DNA from: Chitinasiproducens palmae
GTDB lineage: Bacteria > Pseudomonadota > Gammaproteobacteria > Burkholderiales > Burkholderiaceae
DNA length: 64,000 nucleotides
Reading direction: 5' to 3'
NCBI RefSeq assembly: GCF_900095735.1
Contig: NZ_FNLO01000002.1
Coordinates: forward strand, 323,626 to 387,625
In this document: piece by piece, positions 17,826-27,297 of the stretch
How positions within the stretch are numbered: position 1 is the stretch's first letter
Layout of the letters: each line of letters opens with the position of its first letter
The notes under the pieces: generated by a model
The model's input: only the letters and a program-made list of their open reading frames with translations
Database searches by the model: none
What the model was told of the DNA's origin: nothing
Program-made: the position numbers and the translations under genes

Positions 17826-18314
17826 ATGCCGATGCCGTGCTACCTGACCCTCGAAGGTCAAAATCAAGGAAAGATCGAAGGCTCGACCAAGGTCCAGGGC
17901 CACGAAGGGAAGATCCACGTTCAAGCGGTCGATCATACGATCGAGATTCCGAAGAGCCCGCAAACCGGCCTGCCGACCGGCAAGCGCGTGCACGGCGCGA
18001 TGACCGTGACGAAGGAAATCGACAAGTCGAGCCCGAAGCTGTATCAGGCGCTGACCTCGGGCGAGCAGATGAAGAACGTCACACTCGAGTTCTATCGCAT
18101 CTCGCCGAAGGGCACCGAGGAAAAGTACTACACCGCAAAGCTCGAAAACGCTGTGCTGACCAGCATGAAATCGTGGACCCCGAACTGTCTGGAACTGAGC
18201 AACAAGCAGATGGGCCACATGGAAGACCTCGCCTTCACGTACGAGAAGATCACCTGGACGTACGAGCCGGACGGCATCGAGTCCGAGGACTCCTGGCTCG
18301 CGCCGAAGGCCTGA
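17826..18314 (+). CDS. hcp: Hcp tube protein, copy 1 (TssD)
   Basis: A 162-residue Hcp protein. Hexameric rings of Hcp stack into the T6SS inner tube, which is ejected with cargo in its lumen. Start ATG is at MPMPCYLTLEGQNQGKIEG. The family core is intact through TGKRVHGAMTVTKEIDKSSPKLYQAL and KITWTYEPDG. This is the most divergent of the four copies, with about eight differences from copy 3 (for example EQMKNV for EQLKDV, LELSNK for LDPNNK). It stands apart from the sheath genes, at the left edge of the locus, with its own conserved upstream element and hairpins downstream. Confidence 0.95.
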   Translation: MPMPCYLTLEGQNQGKIEGSTKVQGHEGKIHVQAVDHTIEIPKSPQTGLPTGKRVHGAMTVTKEIDKSSPKLYQALTSGEQMKNVTLEFYRISPKGTEEKYYTAKLENAVLTSMKSWTPNCLELSNKQMGHMEDLAFTYEKITWTYEPDGIESEDSWLAPKA

Positions 18315-18364
18315 AGTCGGCCGCCGGCATCGACGCCGGCACGCGGTGCCCGGTCTCGCGGCGC

Positions 18365-18413
18365 GATCGCGCGGCCCGATCGCGGCCCGATCGCGCGGCC
18401 CGATCTCGCGGCC
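18365..18413. repeat. 11/13-bp tandem repeat, about 4 copies
   Basis: Units of GATCGCGCGGCCC alternate with a shorter GATCGCGGCCC form just downstream of hcp1. Confidence 0.8.
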
Positions 18414-18482
18414 TGGTCCCCTGCCCGCCGCGGGACCGGGCGGAATGCGCACCGTTGGCTTCGCGGCGTCCATGCTTCCATT

Positions 18483-18556
18483 GCCTTCGATGCGCCGGCG
18501 ACCGTCGGCGCATCGAAGGCTGTCTCGCAAGGGGCGGCGCGCGACGCCGCCCTTTC
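18483..18556 (+). terminator. two consecutive hairpins downstream of hcp1
   Basis: The first is a perfect 15-bp stem (GCCTTCGATGCGCCG at 18483-18497 paired with 18506-18520) with an 8-nt loop. The second is a GGCGGCG/CGCCGCC stem flanked by AAGG and CCTTTCTC, close to an intrinsic terminator. Together they could insulate hcp1 from the next region. Confidence 0.5.
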
Positions 18557-18985
18557 TCCCGCCGCTACGGCACGCCGTGCATGCGGTCAATCCCCATTTT
18601 CTGGCCGATTCGCGCCCGCGCAACGCATGCCTTGTTCAAGCGATGGCACACGCCTTTCTGCGTGCTAGACTGCCCCCGCCGTTCGCTTGTCCAGGCTGGA
18701 CCGCATTATTTTGCGACCGCAGACGCCACTGCAGTCGTCATAGGCGCCACCTGCTTGCCGCCGAGCTGTCATTCGGCGATTCGGGACAGAACACCGGGTG
18801 TTCTGTCCGCTCCATCCACGCTTTGCACTCACCCCTCTTTTATCGGCATGCTGCGCACGCTCTTCGCGCCTTGCGCACCTGCCCGTGTCATACCGGGGCG
18901 ACGCTCGACGCCGTGTGCCGCATCGGGGTCGCCGCGTGTGCAAGAACGCGCGGGCTACCGCGCGCCCGCTGCCGCCCTCACCGGT

Positions 18986-19783
18986 TCAATTCTGCTTGCC
19001 CGTGGTCACTGGTTTGCCGTCGCCGTCGACGCGCAGGCGGTTGCCCGGATCGTAGGGCAGGTCCGCGAAGAACAGCGCGCCGTTGTAGTAATAATCGACG
19101 CGATACAGCGTACCCGGCTGCACCTGGGCATGGCTGGCGTCGCCACACTCCTGGGTGGTCAGGAAGTGTTCGAGCGGAATCTCCGTCACCGACGGCGGCA
19201 GCGGCGACTTGGGCGGCGGAAACAGCACTTGCCACAGTGCCATTCCGAGCCCTGCTCCTGCTACACTGCCGCCAATCGTGACCGGCAGCTTGTGGGTCAG
19301 TGCATGCCCCAGAATGCCGCCGCCGATGCCAAGCGCGACGCCAAACGGGCCGACCAACCAGCCAGCGGCGCCGCCAACGAGTGCCGCCGGCAGCATCCAG
19401 ATCCGGGCGGAAAGCAGATGGGCGGCGAGGTAGGCGCCGGCAGCGGCACCCATGGGCGCACCGGTTACGCCCTTCAGGTGCCGCAACGGCCAGGACCGGG
19501 CGTTGGCCTGGTCGAACAGATACTGCCGTTCGCTCACGAGCGTCGGACGACATTCAGGACGTTGTTCGCGCGTCGTGACCGTCAGCGACGTGACCGACAC
19601 GACGTCAACGGTGGTGCCCGCCTCGGCCGCGGCGGGCACGTCCGCCGGGGCCGCGGAAACGAGATGAGGCGCGACGCTCAGCAGTGCGCACAGCCCTGCG
19701 CGGCGCCAGCGACTCCCGTGAACACCAGCACGGCGGGGCGCGGCCTCGCAGTGAGAGACACGACGAACAATGATGAATGACAT
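18986..19783 (-). CDS. exported hypothetical protein with glycine-zipper segment
   Basis: About 265 residues. The N-terminus (MSFIIVRRVSHCEAAPRR, then LCALLSVAPHLVSAAPAD) looks like a signal peptide. A Gly/Ala-rich region in the middle (LVGGAAGWLVGPFGVALGIGGGILGHAL, then GGSVAGAGLGMALWQVLF) resembles glycine-zipper envelope proteins. The C-terminal 70 residues contain YRVDYYYNGALFFADLPYDPG. No named family is recognised. It is divergent from and adjacent to tssJ inside the T6SS locus, so an envelope role linked to the apparatus is possible but unproven. The first codons overlap the longest possible tssJ reading frame. Confidence 0.7.
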   Translation of the reverse strand: MSFIIVRRVSHCEAAPRRAGVHGSRWRRAGLCALLSVAPHLVSAAPADVPAAAEAGTTVDVVSVTSLTVTTREQRPECRPTLVSERQYLFDQANARSWPLRHLKGVTGAPMGAAAGAYLAAHLLSARIWMLPAALVGGAAGWLVGPFGVALGIGGGILGHALTHKLPVTIGGSVAGAGLGMALWQVLFPPPKSPLPPSVTEIPLEHFLTTQECGDASHAQVQPGTLYRVDYYYNGALFFADLPYDPGNRLRVDGDGKPVTTGKQN

Positions 19784-19877
19784 AAGCAAAACGGGTCTGC
19801 CTCTCATGGAGGACGGGCCGTCGGGGAGCGGGGAAACAAGCGTAGCAGAGCAAGGCGCTCGTGTGGCATCCGAATCG

Positions 19878-20606
19878 ATGCGCGAGCGGCGTGCGGGTGT
19901 CGGCCGGCGCGCGACGGCCATGGCCGCGTTCGCGCTCGCGGCCGTGGCGCTGGGCGGCTGTTCGTTGTTCGGCGGCACCAGTGCCAAGGATGCGGTCGCA
20001 CAGGTCGAGTGGAGCGCGGCCAGCGACGCGATTCTGATCGAGGTCAATGCCGACGACCTGCTCAATGAATACGACGGTGAGGCCCATACGCTGCTGCTTG
20101 GCGTGCTGCAGGCAGGCGACGCGGACGCGTTCCGCAAGGTCGCCGGCGACGCAGGGACGCTCGCCACGGCGTTGAGCCAGACCACGCCCGGCGGTCCGAT
20201 GCTGCAGACGGTCCGCTACGTCGTGCAGCCTGGCGGCCACACCATCCTGTCGATCGATCGTGTCGCCAAAGCCAAGGTCGTCGGCCTGATCGCCGGCTAT
20301 TACACGATGGACCCGAAGACGTCGGCCCGGCTATTTGAGATTCCGCTGGCGATCAGCAACAACAGCCTGCTCGGCCACGACTATGCTGCCCAGCCCCAGA
20401 CACTTGCGCTGCGCGTCGACCTCGGTCGCCTCGCCATCGAGCAGGCAGTGCGGCTCAATCCTCAGCCCCCCGAACTCGTCAAGGCCGAAGCGCAGGCCCG
20501 TGCCAAACAGCAGATCGTGCCGCTTGACGGCGGCGGTCGCGAAATCCTGCTGACGCCGGCCAACGGCAGCCAGCCGGGTGCCGCGGCGATCCCACTCCCG
20601 AACTGA
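19878..20606 (+). CDS. tssJ: T6SS outer-membrane lipoprotein TssJ
   Basis: A 242-residue lipoprotein that anchors the TssL-TssM complex to the outer membrane. Signal peptide MRERRAGVGRRATAMAAFAL ends in lipobox A-L-G-G-C with CSLFG after cleavage. The body has the TssJ pattern: AEVSA-like VEWSAAS, L-N-E-Y-D-G-E-A-H-T-L, then VVQPGGHTILSID and GLIAGYY. The C-terminal tail is longer than in minimal TssJ. In-frame ATGs at 19770 and 19806 are rejected because a signal peptide is seen only from 19878. tssK begins 10 bp after its stop. Confidence 0.9.
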   Translation: MRERRAGVGRRATAMAAFALAAVALGGCSLFGGTSAKDAVAQVEWSAASDAILIEVNADDLLNEYDGEAHTLLLGVLQAGDADAFRKVAGDAGTLATALSQTTPGGPMLQTVRYVVQPGGHTILSIDRVAKAKVVGLIAGYYTMDPKTSARLFEIPLAISNNSLLGHDYAAQPQTLALRVDLGRLAIEQAVRLNPQPPELVKAEAQARAKQQIVPLDGGGREILLTPANGSQPGAAAIPLPN

Positions 20607-20616
20607 AGGCGCGACC

Positions 20617-22005
20617 GTGGCAGAAAAGAAGGCAGTCTACTGGCATCAGGGCATGTTCCTGCAGCCGCAGCATTTCCAGTTCGCCGACGCCCATCACCGC
20701 TTCAGCCAGACGCCGCTGTTCGACGCCGGCATCCCGCATTTCTGGGGCGTGGGCGCAATCGAACTGTCGCGCGCGGCGATTGCGAACCGCGTGATCGAGG
20801 TCAAGCGGGCTCGCCTGCTGTTCCGGGATCATCACTACGTCGAATTTCCGGACAACGCGGTCATCGCGCCGCGCACCTTCGACGCCGCCTGGGTTCAGGG
20901 TGATCGCCCGCTGACGGTGTATCTGGGCCTGCGCAAGCTGAGCGAGCAGGAACGCAACGTCACCGAGGTTGGCGAGCTGTCCGAGGCGGCAACGGTTCCG
21001 ACCCGGTTCGCAACCGTGATGGGCGCGCCGGAAGTCAACGACCTGTATTCGGATGGGCCGAGCGCGCCCTTGCAGACGCTGCTCTACGTGGTGCGTTTGT
21101 TCTTCGAACCGGAGCTGCCGAACCTCGACAACTACGAATTGATTCCGATTGCGCGGTTGATTCGCGACGGGGATGCGATCGCATTGTCGGAACGCTTCGT
21201 TCCGCCCAGCTACGCGCTGTCGGGTTCAGACGCGCTGCGCGTTCTGCTCCGTGAGATTCGGGACGAGCTGGCGGGCCGCGCGCGGCAGTTGCAGGAGTAC
21301 AAGAGCCCGCGCGAGATGCAGAAGGCCGAGTTCGACGCGTCCTACATGATCTTCCTGCTGGCGCTGCGCTCCCTCAACCGCTTCTCACCTCAGCTCTTCC
21401 ATCTACTCGAAGCGGAGCAGGCGCATCCGTGGCTCGCGTATGGCGTCCTCCGCCAACTGGTGGGCGAACTGAGTTCGTTCTCCGAGCGCTACAACATGCT
21501 CGGCGAGGCGGATGCGGGCGGCGGCGGCATGCCCGCCTACGATCACGACGATCTCGAACGCTGCTTCGAACAGGCGCGCGTTCTGGTCGGACAGCTGCTG
21601 AACGAGATCACCGTCGGTCCGGAGTTCCTGGTGGTGCTCGAACCGCACGATGGCCTGCTCACCGGCCAGTTGCCGCGCAGCCTGTTCGGCCAGCGCAACC
21701 GCTTCTATCTGGTCGTGCGCACGCAGGAGGAACCGCGCTGGGTCAGCGACTCGGTGGTGCATGCGGCGCGGCTCGCGGCGACATCTGAAATCGACACGCT
21801 GTTGCGGCACGCGCTGCCGGGCCTGGAACTGATACACATGCCAGTCGCACCGCAGGGCCTGCCGCGCCGCGCGCATTCTCATTATTTCCGCATCGAACAG
21901 ATCAGCGAACAATGGGAAGCGGTCGAGCGCGAGGGCGACATCGCGCTGCAGTGGCTGGACGCGCCGGAAGACCTGCGCGCCGAAATCGTAATCCTGCGGA
22001 GATGA
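20617..22005 (+). CDS. tssK: T6SS baseplate protein TssK
   Basis: A 462-residue protein linking baseplate wedges to the membrane complex. The N-terminus VYWHQGMFLQPQHFQFAD is the strongest TssK signature. VLLREIRDELAGRARQLQEY and LLNEITVGPEFLVVLEP follow. GTG 20617 is taken as start, because upstream codons overlap the tssJ stop and are unlike the family. It is in operon order J-K-L-M with almost no spacing to tssL. Confidence 0.95.
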   Translation: MAEKKAVYWHQGMFLQPQHFQFADAHHRFSQTPLFDAGIPHFWGVGAIELSRAAIANRVIEVKRARLLFRDHHYVEFPDNAVIAPRTFDAAWVQGDRPLTVYLGLRKLSEQERNVTEVGELSEAATVPTRFATVMGAPEVNDLYSDGPSAPLQTLLYVVRLFFEPELPNLDNYELIPIARLIRDGDAIALSERFVPPSYALSGSDALRVLLREIRDELAGRARQLQEYKSPREMQKAEFDASYMIFLLALRSLNRFSPQLFHLLEAEQAHPWLAYGVLRQLVGELSSFSERYNMLGEADAGGGGMPAYDHDDLERCFEQARVLVGQLLNEITVGPEFLVVLEPHDGLLTGQLPRSLFGQRNRFYLVVRTQEEPRWVSDSVVHAARLAATSEIDTLLRHALPGLELIHMPVAPQGLPRRAHSHYFRIEQISEQWEAVEREGDIALQWLDAPEDLRAEIVILRR

Positions 22006-22006
22006 C

Positions 22007-23095
22007 GTGCAGCTGATCGATACACTGATTCCGATCGTCGCGCTCGTTCAGCAGACGATCGCAGCGCCCGTTGGCGGGCGGCAGCCCGTCGGCGACCGCC
22101 CGTCGCCCGGCGGCCCAGCCCAGTCCGGCCTGGAGCCGGCTCAGGCAGTGCCCGCCTCTCGCACCGGCGGGACGGCGTCCGCCGGCGCCGCGCCGCCGCC
22201 GGGTGCGAGTGCGGGTGCGGGTGCGGCCGCGGCGGCTTCGCCGTTCGCGCCGGTGCCGGTCGGCGCGGTCGACTGGCCGGGCGAGCCGGCCCGTCCGCTG
22301 CCAGGCGGCGGGAAAGATGCATCCACTCCGGCATCGGTCCAGGAACCGGGCGCCGCGCCATGGTCCGCGCCGACCGCCCCCGCCTTCACCGCTGCATCTG
22401 CGGCGCCGGGCACGAGCGCGCGCGCTGCCCAGTCGGCCACGGCATCCGGCTCTGCCGCCATGGCGTCGCCCGCGCGTACGCTGGCCGACCGACTCGACGC
22501 GCTGATCGACACCGCACGTTATGCGGCGGCGCGGGAGGACATCTCGCCCGCAACCTTCGACGAAGGACTGTTCGCAGTGCTGGCGTGGGCGGACGAAATC
22601 CTGATCTCATCGACCTGGCCCGGCGCTGCCCAATGGCCGCGTTATCTGCTGCAGCGGAAATACTTCAACAGCACGACCGCCGGTCTGGCTTTCTTCGCCC
22701 GTCTGGAACAGCTTCGCGACGATCAGGCGGATGTGCGCGAGGTGTACGCACTGTGTCTGTCGCTCGGCTTCAAGGGGCGCTTCGCCTACGAGCGCTCGAC
22801 ACGCGCGCTCGATGAGACGCGACGCGCGACCCTGCAACGGGTACTGGACGACGCCGGCGTGCCGACCGCGAGTAGCGCATTGCTGTTCCCGCAAGCTTAT
22901 GCGAGCGCCGACACGCGCGACCCCGACCGCTATCGGCCCGAAACCGCCGAGCGCCGCCTCCGACCGCGCTTCGCGATCACGCGTCAGACTGCACTGGCGA
23001 TCGGCATCCCGCTCGTGGTGTTGGCCCTGCTGTACGGAACCTATCGTCTGATCATCGCGCAGTTGATCGACGCCATCCTCCCGTTGATCAAATGA
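22007..23095 (+). CDS. tssL: T6SS inner-membrane protein TssL (DotU/IcmH family)
   Basis: A 362-residue protein with a GTG start. The first 20 residues resemble TssL starts (LIDTLIPIVALVQQ). About 130 residues of Ala/Pro/Gly-rich linker follow, an unusually long insertion. The cytoplasmic DotU domain runs about 155-310 (FDEGLFAVLAWADEILISSTWPG and CLSLGFKGRF). A single C-terminal membrane helix (TALAIGIPLVVLALLYGTY) ends the protein, with no OmpA-like peptidoglycan-binding domain. Its last codons overlap tssM by 4 bp. Confidence 0.93.
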   Translation: MQLIDTLIPIVALVQQTIAAPVGGRQPVGDRPSPGGPAQSGLEPAQAVPASRTGGTASAGAAPPPGASAGAGAAAAASPFAPVPVGAVDWPGEPARPLPGGGKDASTPASVQEPGAAPWSAPTAPAFTAASAAPGTSARAAQSATASGSAAMASPARTLADRLDALIDTARYAAAREDISPATFDEGLFAVLAWADEILISSTWPGAAQWPRYLLQRKYFNSTTAGLAFFARLEQLRDDQADVREVYALCLSLGFKGRFAYERSTRALDETRRATLQRVLDDAGVPTASSALLFPQAYASADTRDPDRYRPETAERRLRPRFAITRQTALAIGIPLVVLALLYGTYRLIIAQLIDAILPLIK

Positions 23096-26000
23096 AAGCC
23101 TTCCGTACGGTCTTGCTCTGGCTGGTCGCGCTGGTGCTGCTTGCGCTGGTCAGTTGGGGAGTGACGCTCTATCTGGAGTGGCCGCTGTGGGCGTCCGCCG
23201 CGCTGTTCTTCGGCGCCCTCGGCCTGTTTTTCCTGGTCAAATTCGTTCGGCGGGTATTGCTCGCGCTGCGCTCGCGCAGTGTCATCGCTCGACAGCGCCG
23301 CTCGGAACGCGAAGCGGCGCGACGCGCATCGCCCGTCTCGGAACTGCGGCGCAAATTCCGTCATGCGGTGATGCTGCTGCGCGGTTCGAGCCTGAAGCGG
23401 CTCGGCAACCCGCTCTATGCGCTGCCGTGGTACCTCGTGATCGGGCGGCCCGGCGCCGGCAAGACGACGGCGCTGACCCGCTCGCGGCTGGCAACGTCGA
23501 TCCAGGATCGCGACACCCGTGCCAGCGCCCGGATTGCCAGCACCGAAAACTGCGACTGGTGGTACTTCGACAAGTCCGTCGTACTGGATTGCGCGGGCCG
23601 CTATGTCGATTCGGACAATGACGATGTCGATCGTCGCGAATGGGACGTGGTGCTGGATCTGCTGTCACGCTATCGCGGCCGCGAAGGCATCAACGGCCTG
23701 GTGCTGGCGATCAGCGCCGACCGCCTGCTGGCCCCGAATCGCGACGAACTGGACGAAGAGGCGCGCGTGATCCGCGCGCGCATCGAGCAGCTGATCCGTC
23801 TGTTCGGCAAGCGCTTCCCGGTTTACCTGCTGGTGACCAAGTGCGACCGGCTGTATGGTTTCGAGAAGTGGAGCGCATTGCTGCCGCCGGAGGTGCTCGA
23901 CCAGGCGATCGGCTACCTCGCAAGCGACAACGAGCATGCGCAGCCGCGTGCCACCTTCATGACTGCGGCGTTCCAGAGCATCGTCTCGCGCCTGCGCGCG
24001 CTGCGCATCGCGTTGGTCGGACAGCATCCGGACGCGGCCCTGGAACTGCTGCTGTTTCCGAACGAACTGGAACGGCTACAGCGCGGCTTGACCGGCTTCG
24101 TCGACGCCTGTCTGGGCGAGAGCCCTTATCTCGAATCGCCGTTCGTCCGCGGCATCTTCTTTTCCAGTGGCCTGCAGGAGGGTGGCGCCCGGTCGGTCAT
24201 CATGCCGGAGACGGTCGCGCCGGTGCCGGCGCATCCGCCGTCCAACACCGGCTTGTTCCTGCACGATCTGTTCGGCCGCATCCTGCCGGGCGACCGCAAT
24301 CTGTCGAAGCCGGCGGCGCTCGTCAACCGATGGTTCGCGGCGACGCAGCACCTGGGCCTGCTGGCGTGGCTGTTGATCTCGATCGCGATCGGCATCCTGA
24401 TGACCGCGTCGTTCATCCAGAACGTCAAGACGCTCAACTACATCCAGAATCACTATCCGTTCCGGCAACAATTCACGGGCCGGCTGGCGGACGACGCCGC
24501 AACCTTGAGCCTCAGCAACGAGGCGTTGCGCGAGATCGACCGCCGCAACGACAACTGGCGCATGCACTGGATGGCCGCCTCCGACGTGCTCGACCTGGAA
24601 GAGCGGCTACGGCGCCGCTTCGTCGATCAGTACCGGACCTACATCCGCCCGGCGGTCGAACAGGATCTCGACAGCGACCTGAAGCGCGCGCTGGTCAACG
24701 ATCCAGAAGGCGCGTTGCCGCTGTATATCCTCGCGGAGATCCGCACCACCAACCTGCTGCGACGCAAGCTGGCCGGCGCGGATCGCGATGAGCTGGCGGC
24801 GATGCCACAGCCGCTGTATGCGGACAACGCGCCGTATTCGCCGGCACTCTTCGATCAGATCAATCAACTGCGTCTGTCCTACTACGCGTGGTCGCCGGTG
24901 AATGCCGCCGCGCTGATCGATCAGGTCAATCGCCAGCAAGTCACGCTGACCGACGCCATGTATCGCGACAACATGCACTGGCTGACGCATCTGGTGCACG
25001 TCGATCCGCAGTTGCAGCCGGTGCGGCTCGCCGATTTCTGGCTCGACGCGGCGGCGGCGCAAGCCCATGCGAGCGTGATCGCGCAAGCCGATCGAGACCT
25101 CGTGCTCGGTGCGTCCGATCCGGCCGCTGCCCGCGCGGCGGCGCGCGCGGAAGCCCGCAGCGGCATGCCAGACGCAAAGCGGATCGGCGCCCAGGTCGCC
25201 CGCGACGCCGACGCCGAACAGCTCCGCCTCTCGAAAATCATGGTGCCGGCCGCCTACACGCGCGACGGCTTGCGCGACATCCAGCGCTACATCGATGAGG
25301 CACACGAAGCGCTCGACGACGACGCACGTCTGGACCGCGAAGCGAACACGTTCTGGCAGAACTACGTCACCGAGCGCTTCCAGATCTGGCAGAACTTCGT
25401 CCAGGCGGTTCCGGAGGGCGAGCGCCTGCTGTCCGGGCGCGATGCATGGCAAGCCAAGCTGGCGGGTATCGGCCAGGCATCCAGCCCTTATCTGCGCGCG
25501 CTCGACCGCCTCAACGACGACTTCGCGCAACTGCCAGACGCGCAATTGCCGGACTGGCTGAAGACGGCGCGGCGCGTCGGCAAGCTGCGCCGGGAAGCGA
25601 CCGGCGCCTTGCTGGCCGGCAAGACCGGCGAGCTGGTGCAGACGATCAATGCCTTCGGCGGCCAGGCCCTCAAGCAGACCATCGCCAGCAGCCCGAGCGC
25701 CGGCGCGCAGGAATTGCGCGTCAATGCGCAAGCGGCCGGCGCGCTGCGCGACTACCTCGCCACGGTCAGCCAGATTGCCGCAACCGTCACCGAAGGAGAA
25801 GGCAAAGCCTACGAAGTGTCGGCAGCCTTCCACGGCTTCGGCATCGATCCGGCAATCAAGACCTCGGCCGTGCAGAATGCCGCGCGCGCCCTCGCCCGCT
25901 TCCGCACCACGTTCGAATCGCCGCAGGCGGCCGAACAGGCGGTGTGGCGACTGGTCGGCGGACCGCTGCACTTCGTGCTGGCTTACAGCGAACAGCAAAC

Positions 26001-27171
26001 GTCATGTGCGCTGCAGACCGAGTGGGAGGGCAAGGTCTATTGGCCGCTGCAATCGGCGACGAGCCTGAACCAGATCATCGATCAGCTGTACGGCCCGCAA
26101 GGCTCGGTCTGGGGTTTCGTCGACGGTCCAGCCAAGCCGTTCCTGCGCCGCTCGGCGGACACCATCGCAGTGGTGGAAACCGCCGGCTACAGCGTGCCGT
26201 TCACCGAAGGCTTCTTGCCAACGCTGAATTCCGCCATCGGCAAGCGCGTCGCGCAATTGCTGGAGATGCAGCGCGCGAAGGCGCGGACCGAGCAAGAACA
26301 ACTGCAGGCACAGGCGGCGCAGGACCTCGCCAAGCAGCAACAGGCGAGCGCGGAACAGGCATTGACCGATGTCAAGCAGAAGATCGCTGCCGCGCAGGCC
26401 AAGGCCTACCCGCTGGGGATCACGGGCCAGCCCACCGACGTCAATCCAGGTGCGCGCGTACGTCCATTCGCCACCGTATTGACGATTCAATGCGCGAGCG
26501 GCGCACGCACGTTGAGCAACTTCAACTTCCCCGTCAGCGATCACCTGAACTGGGCACCGGGCCAGTGCGGCGAAGTGTCGTTGGTGATTCGCATCGAGGG
26601 AGTTACCTTGAGCAAGCGTTATCGCGGCGACATGGGCATGGTCAACTTCCTGCGCGATTTCCGGGACGGACACCACCTGTTCACCGCCGACGACTTCCCG
26701 AGTTCACGGCCCGCGCTGGCAGCACGCAACATCACGCAGATCACCGTGCGCTATGACTTCGATGGCGCCGATGCCATCGTCGATGGAGCGCAGCAGGTTG
26801 CGCAGTTGCAGGACGAGGAAGCAAGGCAGGTGCAGGCGCGTCAGGCGGCAGTCAACGCGCAGGCCGCGCAGACACAGCAGCTCATGCTGATCAAGATGGC
26901 CAGCGCGAACGGCGCCCCAGAGCGGCCGGTACGCGTCGCGCTGCCGCAGCGTATCGGCATGTGCTGGAATGCGCAGCCGGGGACCGCGCCGCCGTCGCTG
27001 AAACAAATGTTCGACTCGCTGCTCGACACGCGAGGCCCGCTGGTGACGGCAGCGGCGCCGCCGCAACCCCTCCCCGCGTTCGCACCGCCAAGCGCGCCGG
27101 ACATGCCGCCGCTCCCGCCGATGCCGACGGTACCGAACACGTCGCCGAGCGCGGCGCCGTCGAGCTCGTAG
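23092..27171 (+). CDS. tssM: T6SS inner-membrane core protein TssM (IcmF family)
   Basis: A 1359-residue protein with two N-terminal membrane helices (about 5-28 and 30-52), a cytoplasmic P-loop domain with G118-RPGAGKT125, a third membrane helix near 416-438 and a large periplasmic region ending in the IcmF C-terminal domain (LNWAPGQCGEVSLVIRIEGV). It forms the trans-envelope channel with TssL and TssJ. The last 40 residues are a Pro/Ala/Ser-rich tail. The intact Walker A suggests NTP binding, which is variable among TssM proteins. Confidence 0.96.
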   Translation: MKAFRTVLLWLVALVLLALVSWGVTLYLEWPLWASAALFFGALGLFFLVKFVRRVLLALRSRSVIARQRRSEREAARRASPVSELRRKFRHAVMLLRGSSLKRLGNPLYALPWYLVIGRPGAGKTTALTRSRLATSIQDRDTRASARIASTENCDWWYFDKSVVLDCAGRYVDSDNDDVDRREWDVVLDLLSRYRGREGINGLVLAISADRLLAPNRDELDEEARVIRARIEQLIRLFGKRFPVYLLVTKCDRLYGFEKWSALLPPEVLDQAIGYLASDNEHAQPRATFMTAAFQSIVSRLRALRIALVGQHPDAALELLLFPNELERLQRGLTGFVDACLGESPYLESPFVRGIFFSSGLQEGGARSVIMPETVAPVPAHPPSNTGLFLHDLFGRILPGDRNLSKPAALVNRWFAATQHLGLLAWLLISIAIGILMTASFIQNVKTLNYIQNHYPFRQQFTGRLADDAATLSLSNEALREIDRRNDNWRMHWMAASDVLDLEERLRRRFVDQYRTYIRPAVEQDLDSDLKRALVNDPEGALPLYILAEIRTTNLLRRKLAGADRDELAAMPQPLYADNAPYSPALFDQINQLRLSYYAWSPVNAAALIDQVNRQQVTLTDAMYRDNMHWLTHLVHVDPQLQPVRLADFWLDAAAAQAHASVIAQADRDLVLGASDPAAARAAARAEARSGMPDAKRIGAQVARDADAEQLRLSKIMVPAAYTRDGLRDIQRYIDEAHEALDDDARLDREANTFWQNYVTERFQIWQNFVQAVPEGERLLSGRDAWQAKLAGIGQASSPYLRALDRLNDDFAQLPDAQLPDWLKTARRVGKLRREATGALLAGKTGELVQTINAFGGQALKQTIASSPSAGAQELRVNAQAAGALRDYLATVSQIAATVTEGEGKAYEVSAAFHGFGIDPAIKTSAVQNAARALARFRTTFESPQAAEQAVWRLVGGPLHFVLAYSEQQTSCALQTEWEGKVYWPLQSATSLNQIIDQLYGPQGSVWGFVDGPAKPFLRRSADTIAVVETAGYSVPFTEGFLPTLNSAIGKRVAQLLEMQRAKARTEQEQLQAQAAQDLAKQQQASAEQALTDVKQKIAAAQAKAYPLGITGQPTDVNPGARVRPFATVLTIQCASGARTLSNFNFPVSDHLNWAPGQCGEVSLVIRIEGVTLSKRYRGDMGMVNFLRDFRDGHHLFTADDFPSSRPALAARNITQITVRYDFDGADAIVDGAQQVAQLQDEEARQVQARQAAVNAQAAQTQQLMLIKMASANGAPERPVRVALPQRIGMCWNAQPGTAPPSLKQMFDSLLDTRGPLVTAAAPPQPLPAFAPPSAPDMPPLPPMPTVPNTSPSAAPSSS

Positions 27172-27193
27172 GCGGCGGACTACCGCTGCGTAG

Positions 27194-27246
27194 CGGACGG
27201 CTCGCAGTCGCGGACGGCTCGCGGTCGCGGTCGCGGTCGCGGTCGG
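27194..27246. repeat. tandem repeats after tssM
   Basis: Two copies of a 17-bp unit (CGGACGGCTCGC followed by RGTCG) run into about five copies of GCGGTC. The array lies between the tssM stop codon and the convergent LysR gene. Confidence 0.8.
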
Positions 27247-27297
27247 CGGAGTGTCGTCCGGCAGTCGCGTGCTCGCCGTCGCCAACGGCGACCGCAC

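Larger units (their letters stand above)
18315..18985. other. 671-bp gap after hcp1: repeats and hairpins, no gene
   Basis: The gap contains a repeat of GATCGCGGCCC type at 18365-18413 and two hairpins at 18483-18556. Open frames crossing it are Arg/Ala-rich and lack family features. Confidence 0.5.

Noticed and set aside
17837-19780. 647-residue plus-strand open frame spanning hcp1, the gap and the exported-protein gene
   Set aside because: It shadows hcp1 in another frame and the minus-strand gene; composition is Arg/Gly/Ala-rich with no domain.
22007-23095. TssL with C-terminal peptidoglycan-binding domain
   Set aside because: The protein ends about 15 residues after its single membrane helix, leaving no room for an OmpA-like domain.
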